Part shown: piece after piece, positions 55,535 through 64,000 of the stretch
How positions within the stretch are numbered: position 1 is the first letter of the stretch
Layout: every line of letters begins with the position of its first letter
From: Microdochium bolleyi
Taxonomy: Eukaryota > Ascomycota > Sordariomycetes > Xylariales > Microdochiaceae
Length of the DNA: 64,000 nucleotides
Direction of reading: 5' to 3'
Assembly: GCA_001566295.1 (NCBI GenBank)
Contig: KQ964280.1
Coordinates: 1-64,000 of the forward strand
Position numbers and translations under genes: made by a program
Notes under the pieces: generated by a model
The model's input: only the letters and a program-made list of their open reading frames with translations
Database searches by the model: none
Told to the model about the DNA's origin: nothing

Positions 55535-56336
55535 ATGGCGTCTTCTTCGTCATCCCAGACGCCACTGCTCTAGTTTGTCTCTCTACACCACGGCTTCTGC
55601 GTGCGCCGTCTCCTCAGAGTCGCGGGAATACAGCTCTGACCTCCCTTCTCTTCACAGCTCATGCATCGCGCATAACTCGACGATCCTCTCAGAATGCACC
55701 ACCTCGGCATCGTCGCAAACATCGTCGCTGGCGTCACTCATCCTCCCCAAGATCGCCCACGACTCGCCGCAGAAGTTGACTTACACCCACGGCTCACACC
55801 ACATCCATTATATCTCCGAGGCGCCCTCCGCTCACCAGTCAAATGCCTCTGCCGGCGGCCTCACCTTCCTCGTCATTGCCGACTCCGCGCTCGGCCGCCG
55901 GGTGCCCTTCGGCTTCCTCTTCGAGATTCGCAAGCGCTTCTTTGAGGAATTCCCGTCCAGCACGACCGACTTCGACGACATGCCCAACTATGGTGCAGGG
56001 AGTTTCAACAGTGAGCTCAAGAGCCTGATGGTTGACTTTGGCACCACGAGCGGGGGCCGCGAGGACGCCATCTCCAACGTCAAGCGCGAGATGGACGACG
56101 TGCGCGGCATCATGACGCGCAACATCGAGGGCCTGCTCGAGCGCGGTGAGCGCATTGACCTCCTCGTTGATAAGACAGACCGCCTCGGCGGCAGCGCCCG
56201 CGAGTTCCGTGTCCGGAGCCGTGGGCTGAAGCGGCAGATGTGGTGGAAGAACGTCAAGCTAATGGCTCTGCTCGCGCTGGTGGTCATCCTGATCATCGCC
56301 TCGATTGTCATCGCGGTCAAGAACGCGGCCAGCTGA
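55535..56336 (+). CDS. VAMP7/Nyv1-type R-SNARE with longin domain
   Basis: Two exons, 55535-55572 and 55658-56336, give 238 aa. The 85-nt intron has a GTTTGT donor and a TTCACAG acceptor, and splicing yields PLLYSCIAHNSTILSECTT, the start of a longin domain. The longin domain continues with LTFLVIADSALGRRVPFGFL and ends near residue 130. The SNARE helix, about 145-205, has ISNVKREMDDVRGIMTRNI then EGLLERGERIDLLVDKTDRL with Arg at the zero layer. A C-terminal anchor (about 214-233, LMALLALVVILIIASIVIAV) is followed by KNAAS. This is a tail-anchored v-SNARE for fusion at endosomes and the vacuole. The longin domain plus membrane anchor separates it from Ykt6 (prenylated) and Snc-type synaptobrevins (no longin). 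Confidence 0.95.
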
Positions 56337-57902
56337 AAGATCTGCCAGAGAGATCTGAGTGTTAGTGCCTACCCAGGAGGCATTACTCCAAGAAACAAGC
56401 ATGGATGGCTTATTTTATTCTTCGCTGCTTGAGCCTTTGATGGAGACTTTGGAAGCACAAAAGGGGGGCTGAGGCAGTTCTCATCGAGCCGAGCCCGCAA
56501 ATCACGTCTTTTTCTTACATGTTTAGCATTTCCCGTTTCGACTTGAAGATCTATAATGTTACCGTATACCCAGTTGAACTACTACCTCCTCGTCACTCTG
56601 TCGACCATTTCTTAGTGATATGGTGATCCACATACAGTCCTAGACAATAATCTGAAGCGCAAAATACAGACGTGGCACGCACTCCCAAGTTAATAGCCAG
56701 CGGGCAAGCAAATCGACTGTCCTTGAGATTTTGACACTCAATACGCCAGTATCCCAGTGGTATCAAGGTGTGATTTTCCTCTTGTCTACCTACCCGGTCT
56801 TCTACTGCAACAAACTCAGAATCTTCATGATCTCCATGAGGCGCAGCGACCGCAAACAGCCCAGCAGACTCCTCCAACGCCATACAACGTCAAACCCAAG
56901 AAAACATGGCAGGATCGTATCGACCGGAAAAAGAACTGAGCCATTCCAGAAAACAGGACCACATCCCGGCAGTCGTCAGAGCCGCGGGACACTGCTCCCC
57001 TCTGCGCGCCGCCTCGTCTCGTGGTACATGTACCCGTGCGCGACCGGGTTGGTGAACATCGCACCGCCGCTGCCGCCGCCGACACTACCTCGTGGTGGTT
57101 GGGTGGACGGCGAGCTCGCCGCCATGGGGAACGGCGTGCGCTGCAGCCGCTCCGTGAAGAACACTGGGTGCAGGCTGGACACGTCACGCGCGTGCGGCGG
57201 CGGCGGAGGTCCCGGCCGCAGTAATGATCCCGGGGAGCGCATCTTAATCGTGCTGTTGTATGTGACTGCCGGTGGTGTCACGGGAAGCATCACTGGAGAT
57301 GCTGGCAGTCGGAGAGGCTCTGTTGCTGCTGCTGGAGCAAATCTGTCTGATGCTGGCCGGGATTCGTTGCCATCAGACGGACAGACGGCGGCGAAGCAGT
57401 CCAAGCTTCGTTGGCGAGTAATGAGAGCTTCGGAGGGGGTCGCGCTTGCTGACCGCTGTTCTTCTTAAGGCGGTGATTTCTTGATTGATATGTACTGTGG
57501 AGAGATGAGCCTCTATCATCGTCTACTCGAGGAGGCTTAGAGAAGGAGTGTGCGTTTGTGGAAAGTTGTTGCGGTCTCGACGTCTACCCTGGCTCCCTAG
57601 CTAACCCCGGCTTCCGAGGCTCTCTGTCTGGAGAGTGGTTGCCGATCGCAGCCCCGCTTGGAGCTGTCGGGACCTTGAGAGCTCTAGGGCCGAGTTGTGT
57701 CGTCATATTGAGCTACAGAAATGCATGCAGATTTCACAACCTGTAACCCGCCGGACACGAGTTGGTAGGTCGTGAGTGCAATACAGTAACTTGAGCACAT
57801 TGGATCGACTATTTGCTGTAAGTAGTAGTGTATGCATTCACTTGGAGCTCCACAAAGGCCGCTATAGAGGATGAGCGAGTGCCAACAGGTCCTCGTGTCT
57901 TT
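56337..57902. other. Spacer between the SNARE and SDR genes
   Basis: 1.57 kb between two convergent stop codons, larger than needed for two 3' UTRs. A minus-strand Pro/Ser-rich frame at 56976-57455 is listed separately as a possible gene. Otherwise nothing is recognisable. Confidence 0.45.
56976..57455 (-). CDS. Possible small Pro/Ser-rich protein (partial model)
   Basis: An open minus-strand frame of about 159 codons without an initiating ATG at its start. An upstream mini-exon starting at ATG 57519 and joined by a 40-nt intron (57495-57456) would fit in phase and give 167 aa, but 40 nt is short for an ascomycete intron. The protein would contain PASPVMLPVTPPAVTYNSTI, a Pro run before HARDV, FFTERLQRTPFPMAASSPST and AMFTNPVAHGYMYHETRRR. 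No domain is recognisable. The opposite strand also has a 245-codon frame here, which looks like its shadow. Confidence 0.25.
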   Translation of the reverse strand, partial: RSASATPSEALITRQRSLDCFAAVCPSDGNESRPASDRFAPAAATEPLRLPASPVMLPVTPPAVTYNSTIKMRSPGSLLRPGPPPPPHARDVSSLHPVFFTERLQRTPFPMAASSPSTQPPRGSVGGGSGGAMFTNPVAHGYMYHETRRRAEGSSVPRL

Positions 57903-59156
57903 TTATTTCTTGTTCTTTCGCCTGGATGGCTTCTTTTCCGCTTCCTTGCCCTTCTTGATGGCATCCACGAGCGCCTCAATTTCTTCAGCTTGTTCTGCCT
58001 CTTTCTTCTGCTTCTCCTTTGCTTCCTGATCTTTCTTCTCCAGGTTCCTCAAAGCCGCCTGCTCCTTCTCCGTCTGTTCAATGAGCTTGTCGCTGGCTTC
58101 CCACAGCTTCTTCGCGATTCCCTCGTCCTTGATGTCCGTTCTGGCGAAATCCACCATCTGGCACTCCTTGATGAGCTGACCTCCCTCACCGCGAACCATG
58201 CTCGACTCGAGCACCGCGTAAAGTATGGACTGTGCGCCCATCTCGGCACTTTTGAGGAAGAACCATGGCACGAAATACAAGCCGACGTAGCAAAAGAGGC
58301 CCCATAAGGTCCCTCTTGAGAGCCACCTTCGCATGCCGGGAGTCCTGCAGAGGCCTGGGTCGACGAAGATTACGCGCGAGGTCATAGGCAGCCCATCAGG
58401 TCGCTTATATGTAGCCAAGTGCTTCTGGAATGCCTGACCAAAGACGAGCATGGCCAGTTTACTTCTCCCATATGCCTTGCCCGGGCTCCACTTGTTCTTG
58501 TCGAGCTCCTCGCTCAAGGACGGCGCTCCAATGTAGGATGAACACGTCGGGATGATGACGCGCACGTCTCGATCGAAAGGTTGTGCTCGAATGCCAGGGC
58601 TCAATATGCCGAGAAGGTGAAAATTGGCAAGAAAGTTGACCATCCATGTTTCCTCGATCCCCTCAGCCGTCTGGACTCGCTTGCTGCCGGGAGGGGTGAG
58701 TGTGTCGGCGCAAAGGATGATCATGTCGAGGCGGCGTGGCGGGGCATTATCGATCCACTTCGTTGCGAACTGCCGGATGCTGTGCAGGGACGTCAGGTCG
58801 ACTTGCTCGGCGTAGATCAGGTTGTTGTTGGTCGTTTCCCGCAGTTCGCCGATGTAGTCGGCTAAGAAAGGATTTGACGGAGGGAGCCGCGTCAGGAGCA
58901 CGAGCTGCGCGCCTCGCCTAGCCAGATCTCTCGCGGCAGCTGCGCCGATGCCCGAAGTCGCACCGGTCATGATGATGACACGGCCGTGCATGTCGCGTGT
59001 CGCTGGGTTGAGAAAGCCATTGAGATACCGCTTGATGAAGAGGAGGACCACCAGAGAGACCAGGACAGTGACATTGCGCCACGGGTCTCGAAGGGAGTTG
59101 GGCACCCAGGTCGGAAGACCTTCGTGGGCAACGGCTGCCAAGAACTGGATAGGCAT
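57903..59156 (-). CDS. Membrane-anchored short-chain dehydrogenase/reductase (SDR)
   Basis: An intronless gene, 417 aa from ATG 59156 (the frame is open a few codons further upstream but with no other ATG). A hydrophobic segment at about residues 27-41 (NVTVLVSLVVLLFIKRYL) is an N-terminal membrane anchor. The Rossmann fold follows: TGATSGIG (64-71), an acidic residue in VDLTSLHSI, the catalytic Ser in PTCSSYIG (206/207) and YGRSK (Y229, K233). The usual NNAG after strand 4 is replaced by LCAD. A second hydrophobic patch (GTLWGLFCYVGLYFVPWFFL) lies near 300. The C-terminal 80 residues are a Lys/Glu coiled coil ending in a basic KKPSRRKNKK tail. It resembles retinol-dehydrogenase-like/Env9-type ER or lipid-droplet SDRs. 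The substrate is unknown. Confidence 0.88.
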   Translation of the reverse strand: MPIQFLAAVAHEGLPTWVPNSLRDPWRNVTVLVSLVVLLFIKRYLNGFLNPATRDMHGRVIIMTGATSGIGAAAARDLARRGAQLVLLTRLPPSNPFLADYIGELRETTNNNLIYAEQVDLTSLHSIRQFATKWIDNAPPRRLDMIILCADTLTPPGSKRVQTAEGIEETWMVNFLANFHLLGILSPGIRAQPFDRDVRVIIPTCSSYIGAPSLSEELDKNKWSPGKAYGRSKLAMLVFGQAFQKHLATYKRPDGLPMTSRVIFVDPGLCRTPGMRRWLSRGTLWGLFCYVGLYFVPWFFLKSAEMGAQSILYAVLESSMVRGEGGQLIKECQMVDFARTDIKDEGIAKKLWEASDKLIEQTEKEQAALRNLEKKDQEAKEKQKKEAEQAEEIEALVDAIKKGKEAEKKPSRRKNKK

Positions 59157-59642
59157 CTTTTCGCTGTTCCTCCTTCGAGCTGGCAATGATCGTGAGAGAC
59201 GGGCAGATGCTCAGGGCCTGTCCATATTCCGAGTCCGGCTCGGGCGGAGCAATGGGAAAATCGAGTTCCCGAAGACGTGGCAGAATAGGGAGAGAGCTGT
59301 TGCTGTGGATTGCAAACGCACGTCCGACAAGTGCTGGAGTGTAAGCTTACAAAGCCCTGTAGATCCACTCGCGTGCCTGCAATGTGGATCGGCCCGAGCC
59401 AGGACAACCTGGAAATGCCTGAGGCATCCTTGGAACCTTGAAACTTCCACCAAGACCTTGCACGCTCTCAACCACAGGCAAACACCACAGTTCCTCAAGG
59501 CCAAGACCTTGTGACGGGGGGGTCGCCAGCTCTTCGATATGCTCGAGCCAGATAGCTCTCGAGTCTGGCCTGTATGGGCCACATTTGACAGATACTGAAC
59601 CATCACATTATTCTGTTTCTCTATCCCTGCCACTTCATCAGG
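59157..59642. promoter_or_regulatory. Divergent promoter region, SDR / G-patch protein
   Basis: 486 nt between divergent start codons. No coding sequence can be supported. A seven-G run is at 59515-59521. Confidence 0.45.
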
Positions 59643-60320
59643 ATGCCGAACGACCAGGCACGAGAGTTTGGGGAGGATGTAGAGGATGAGATACCTCTTC
59701 AGCAAAAGCGGCCTTTCGGTTCAGGTCTAAGACGAACTCAGGTCGCCTTTGTACCCGCGTCAACCGGACCGCTCATCACGACGGATGAGGCTGCTACTGC
59801 CAAACCATCAAGGTCAATTGCAGACATGTACCTCAGCCTTGTCCTGCCTAACCTCGCCGCCAAATCGACAGGAGAGGAGCCATTTGGTAGCCATCAGGAT
59901 TCGATGGTCTGTGAAGTCTGCAAGCTCCCGATCAACGGAGATTTAGACCCAGCACCAAGACTTCACGAGGCCTCCATCGCACACCAACTCTGCCTTGCAC
60001 ATTCCCACCCGCCATCTGCCCTGAATCGCTCTCGGATGGGTCTCAAGGTGCTTCAGACTCAAGGCTGGGACCCGGATTCTCGGGCTGGGCTCGGAACCGA
60101 AGGGCAGGGCATGGCCTACCCCATCAAAGCAAAGCCGAAGGATGACACCCTCGGTATTGGTGTCAAGGTGCCAAAGGACCTGCCGCCGAAAAAGGAAAAG
60201 CCGGCAAAGATGGATGCTGGTAGAGTCCGTAAGGCGGCGGCTGAAGACAGGAAACGGAATGATCGATTAAGACAGCAGCTATTCAGCAGTACAGATGTCG
60301 ACAAGTATCTTGGAAGTTAG
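59643..60320 (+). CDS. G-patch domain protein (GPANK1-like C-terminal region)
   Basis: An intronless frame of 225 aa from ATG 59643. The N-terminus has FGSGLRRTQVAFVPAS, then SIADMYLSLVLPNL. A Cys pair and His residues follow (C90/C93 in VCEVCKLPI, then H108, H114, H120, H122), which may bind zinc. The G-patch, about 131-175, is RMGLKVLQTQGWDPDSRAGL then GTEGQGMAYPIKAKPKDDTL and GIG, with the expected glycines. The C-terminus is a Lys/Arg-rich helix ending DVDKYLGS. The order Cys/His region then G-patch matches the C-terminal part of GPANK1-type proteins, but no ankyrin repeats are present. G-patch proteins bind and activate DEAH-box helicases in RNA processing, so a nuclear RNA-related role is inferred. 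Confidence 0.88.
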   Translation: MPNDQAREFGEDVEDEIPLQQKRPFGSGLRRTQVAFVPASTGPLITTDEAATAKPSRSIADMYLSLVLPNLAAKSTGEEPFGSHQDSMVCEVCKLPINGDLDPAPRLHEASIAHQLCLAHSHPPSALNRSRMGLKVLQTQGWDPDSRAGLGTEGQGMAYPIKAKPKDDTLGIGVKVPKDLPPKKEKPAKMDAGRVRKAAAEDRKRNDRLRQQLFSSTDVDKYLGS

Positions 60321-61198
60321 GCCTTCAGTTAAGCTTTGAACAGAAGCATGCAACAAAGCCAAAGACCACGTGCGCCGTTCAAGCATGTCATGGCTCGTAC
60401 AGAAACCCAGGCATAGCCAACGGGCGCGGCGTTGCCGTCAGCATGTCTGAACGCGTGCGACGTCCATCGAACAAGCAACCTATGCCGCAATGTGCAACAT
60501 CTTACCGGACATTGAGGCTCGTTAGATGTTTTGAACCACGGGGACATCGAGCGTTCCAAGCTCAGAGATGCCCAAAGTCTTGTGGATCACGTCACAGATA
60601 TTACAGTACAATCCCGACACAATTGTACTCTGTAAAGATCGAGCATAAAAAGTAGTGGGGTTCGCAGTGCTGATGGAACTGCGCAGGGGCCGTGATGTGG
60701 TCCTCCGGCGAGTGTGCATGAGCTCTGTTCCAAGCTCATGCATTGACGTCGGCCTTGCTTGAAACCCCGCCATAGGGGAATGCCATCCCACTCCACCCTT
60801 TCAACCTGGAGCTTAACCGTGATCCAGGCCTCTAAACAGTATCCCTTACAACCACACCGTCATCGTCGCTTTCACACGAGATCGACCACCACCTCGAACA
60901 CTGCGCTGCCGTCGCCGCCTGCATTTCCACCCCTATTGATCGCTCACCGACACCTTTGTATCTGCACTGCGACTCATTACGTGCCACGCAGCTGGTAGCT
61001 CCGCAGCGGAGGCTAGCTCAAGCTATCTCGACATTAACCACGGCGACTCTGCCGGACACACTGGGGCCTAGGGCCGCCGTTCGACTCCCGGACGACAGAG
61101 CAGGCCTTGACTGCTGCGCGCATTCCACAGGACATATTTGCGCGACAACTACCTCTACCTGACAAGGCGTGGTCGCAGGACGACTTCAGGCAGCAAAC
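60321..61198. other. Spacer between the G-patch and SEC1 genes
   Basis: 878 nt with no supportable coding sequence. Pyrimidine-rich sequence (about 60785-60960) precedes the SEC1 start and is the likely promoter and 5' leader. Confidence 0.5.
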
Positions 61199-63603
61199 AT
61201 GGGCATCTCAATAATCGAGGAACAACGGGACTGTACGTTACCTGCTCGTATATTGCATCAGGGCTGGAGACTTGGAGACTGACGACTTGCTTGAACTCCG
61301 CCAGTGGTCCTCAACACAATAAAGCGCATCACTTCCGGTGACGTAAGTTTTGACATTCACTCTCTGGTGTTGATCCAGCTTCAGATCGGTGGAACTAATG
61401 CGTGGGATCACATGTACAGTGGAAGGTCCTGGTCGTCGACGAGTCATCCAAACGCATCATAGACAATGTGCTCAAGGAGGACGACATTCTGAACCATAAC
61501 GTTGCCAGTACGAAGCCTGCTACACCACCGACCTGACCAGCAGCTGACGCTACGCAGACATTGAACAAATAGAAGAGCGAAGAGACATGAACCCGACAAT
61601 GGACGCAATTTATCTGGTATCACCACAGTCGCACATTGTAGACTGCCTTCTTGCCGATATCGATCGGAGGCGATATCGGCGCTGTTTCCTTGTCTGGACG
61701 ACAGTTCTTGACCCTCAACTCCGGCGCAAAATCGACACGTCGCCGTTCGCAAAGCAGGCTATCGGTGGCTTCGAAACCCTCTCGATTGATTTCTTTCCAC
61801 GAGAATCCAATTTGGTCACGTTCAGAGACCCTTGGAGCTTTCCGATCTTGTACCACCCGGCATGCAATGGTCTCATCAGACAGCATATGGCTGATCTGGC
61901 ACAAAAGGTATTGCCGTTCGCCTTTTTGTCGCACGCTCACTTGCTAAACTGTTCTGCAGATAACTGGACTGTGTGTCTCTCTTGGTGAATATCCCAAGGT
62001 CCGATACTATCGCCCCAGAAATGCTACGCATGAGGCCAGTGTCCTCTGCTCTCACCTCGCACGCTTCATCTCGGAGGAGCTTGATGAGTACGCGCAATGG
62101 AATCCCGACTTTCCTCCACCGAGCTCGCGGCCACAAGGCGTGCTGCTGGTCACGGACCGTTCGATGGACCTCATGGCCCCAATCATCCACGAATTCACAT
62201 ATCAGGCGATGGCCTTCGATCTGCTCCCAATAAAAGACGGCGATAAGACCACTTTCCACATGACGGTCAACGAGAACACGCCTGAAGCGGAAGAGAAGGA
62301 CTTGGAGCTAACAGACAAGGACAAGGTGTGGGTGGACAATCGTCACAGGCATATGAAGGACACCATCGACAAGCTCATGGGCGACTTCCAGAAGTTTCTG
62401 GACCAGAACCCTCACTTCAGAGACACGAACAATGCCACAAGCCTGAACGCCATCAAGGACATGATGGCAGGGCTTCCTCAGTTCCAGGAGATGAAGGAGA
62501 CATACTCGCTGCATCTCTCCATGGCCCAGGAGAGCATGAACATTTTCCAGAACAACAAGCTGAACGAGATGTCGCCAGTCGAACAGAACATGGCCACAGG
62601 CACTGACGAGGATGGCCGCAAGCCGAAGAACGTCCTGGACGAAGTCGTGCGGCTACTCGATGACGATGCCGTCAGGCCTGCTGATCGTCTACGTCTCCTC
62701 ATCATGTATCTACTGTACAGAGACGGTGTCATCTCGGAAGATATCAAGAGGCTCTTGGCTCATGCCGCGCTACCTCAGTCTGACGGCGAAGTTATCGCAA
62801 ACCTGGAGCTTCTCGGGGGACGCACGACTCGAGGGCTGAAGGACCCGAAACGGGAGCTTCCACCCCTGTTCCCACCCGAGCCAAAACAAGTTATCGATGA
62901 GGACAGCTATCTGTCGCGTTTCAACCCCACGATCAAAACCATGCTCATGAACCTCTGCAGAGGTACCTTGGACCAGACGACATTTCCCTATGTCAAACCG
63001 CCACTCGACCCGAATGAGGACGCCTTGATAGGACAAGGCTCGCTCCGGGGCGCCAAGCCAAGCTGGGCCGGCGCTGGGCGACGTGCTGCGGACAACAAAC
63101 AAAGGATCATGGTTTTCATGGCAGGAGGCGCGACATTTTCAGAAGCCCGATCTTGCTATGAAGTGGGGAACACAATGGGTCGCGATATCGTGATGGCGAG
63201 CAGCCACATGCTGACGCCGGCTCTCTTCATTCGCCAGCTCGGGGATCTAAGTGTAGACAAACGACGACTAGATCTCCCTATGGAACGACCCGCGAAGAGA
63301 GCACCGGCTCATCTTTTCGAGCGGCCCGCGCCTCCCATGAGCTCGCAGCCTAGTGCTGGCCATGGCGCTCCCCCAGGACGACCCAGTGTGCCTGGTGGTC
63401 TTCCAAGCAGACCCGTTGGCGGTGGTGGCGGAAGTGGTCCGCCACCACCGACGCAGCAGATGGGCAATATGACGCTCAACTCTCGACCGAATGGTGCAGG
63501 CCACCAACCAAGCCCATCAGTATCATCCGTAGACAAGCCGCACAAGCTGGAGAAGGAGAAGGAGAAGAAGAAACGCCACTTCTTTGGATCCAAGAAGGGC
63601 TAG
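61199..63603 (+). CDS. SEC1: SEC1, Sec1/Munc18 exocytosis protein
   Basis: Five exons, 61199-61232, 61305-61342, 61420-61507, 61558-61907 and 61960-63603, give 717 aa, near the yeast length. The spliced start, MGISIIEEQRDLVLNTIKRI followed by TSGDWKVLVVDE, is the classic SM N-terminus. Further marks are MDAIYLVSPQSHIVDCLLAD, LCVSLGEYPKVRYYRPRN, QGVLLVTDRSMDLMAPIIHE, FTYQAMAFDLLPI, VWVDNRHRHMKDTIDKLMGD, RIMVFMAGGATFSEARSCYE and DIVMASSHMLTP. Sec1 binds assembled exocytic SNARE complexes at the plasma membrane. The C-terminal 110 residues form a fungal extension, Pro/Gly-rich (with a GGGGGSGPPPP run), ending in a strongly basic KEKEKKKRHFFGSKKG that could touch acidic lipids or SNAREs (inference). 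Two of the exons are very short (34 and 38 nt). Confidence 0.95.
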
Positions 63604-64000
63604 TCAAAGGACTTGGGCAAGATCTGGTGTTCGGTTGGTACACTTTTATGTTGGCGCAAAATGTGCTTGGTCTAGACGGCATAGTTCCCTCGAGCAGTGC
63701 AAGCGAGGCGTTCTTGTCCGGTTTGTTGTCTTGTGCATGCTGCTGTAGAATAGCGAATCATAAACATGAGCATGAGATTACAAGAACAAGATGTATGAAA
63801 CCGTGACAGTGACTCTAGCAACGGCGTCCTAGCCTCGACTGCCAAACGATCAACTTACTCTGAGCACAATCACTGGCCGCCACACGGAAGCCATCTGCAA
63901 GATCGAGGTGCGATCCAGGCCACTTTTAGACGGTTGCTTGTAAGAGTGAAAGGAAATGCACTCAGGGCATGTGATGCTGACTCATTGTTCATTTAGTCTC
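63604..64000. other. Downstream region of SEC1 to window end
   Basis: 397 nt holding the SEC1 3' UTR. No further gene is recognisable before the window ends. Confidence 0.5.

Noticed and set aside
54616..55779. Plus-strand frame of 387 codons across the SUV3/SNARE promoter
   Set aside because: It starts at a non-ATG codon, overlaps the SUV3 5' end antisense and the SNARE gene in another frame, and has no domain. A shadow frame.

Overview
The window reads as nuclear DNA of a filamentous ascomycete (Pezizomycotina, most likely Sordariomycetes). The evidence is short spliceosomal introns (about 50-200 nt) with GTRNGT donors and YAG acceptors, monocistronic genes on both strands separated by AT-neutral spacers, and proteins typical of the group: an AP-2 sigma chain of the filamentous-fungal type, a Clr2-type silencing protein, a fused CnxE molybdenum-cofactor enzyme and a Pmp3 protein with a long hydrophilic tail. 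There is no operon structure, ribosome binding site, CRISPR array or viral or prophage signal. Gene models were built by joining reading frames across splice sites. Coordinates are start-to-stop on the genome and the exons are given in each entry.

Layout. 1-18 kb is gene-dense: a zinc-knuckle protein (+), AP-2 sigma (-), Clr2 (+), a ten-exon phospholipase D (-), ESF1 (+), an MFS transporter (+) and a fructosamine-kinase family protein (+). 18.0-36.4 kb is gene-poor: two long stretches (10.0 and 7.2 kb) with no convincing coding sequence flank one three-exon gene for a protein with three repeated Cys/His fingers. The second stretch holds a 67-nt uninterrupted poly(G) tract. 36.4-64 kb is gene-dense again: ALG3 (+), an eIF1A-like protein (-), an unknown 501-aa protein (+), BUB3 (-), GPN2 (+), POP5 (-), CnxE (+), a HAD phosphatase (-), a Pmp3-like membrane protein (+), an unknown disordered protein (-), SUV3 helicase (-), a VAMP7-type R-SNARE (+), a membrane-anchored SDR (-), a G-patch protein (+) and SEC1 (+).

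The genes are mainly housekeeping: vesicle traffic (AP-2 sigma, VAMP7-type SNARE, Sec1, PLD), RNA and ribosome biology (ESF1, POP5, eIF1A-like, SUV3, G-patch), N-glycan assembly (ALG3), spindle checkpoint (BUB3), RNA polymerase assembly (GPN2), Mo-cofactor synthesis (CnxE) and heterochromatin (Clr2). They are not an obvious pathway cluster. Many lie as divergent pairs sharing 0.4-1.1 kb promoters (AP-2 sigma/Clr2, PLD/ESF1, eIF1A-like/unknown, BUB3/GPN2, POP5/CnxE, SUV3/VAMP7, SDR/G-patch) or as tightly convergent pairs (ALG3/eIF1A-like, GPN2/POP5).

Most worth a second look are the triple-finger protein standing alone between two gene-free stretches, the poly(G) tract, the His-rich linker in CnxE, the 10- and 11-nt exons in BUB3 and PLD, and a GC-AG intron in PLD.
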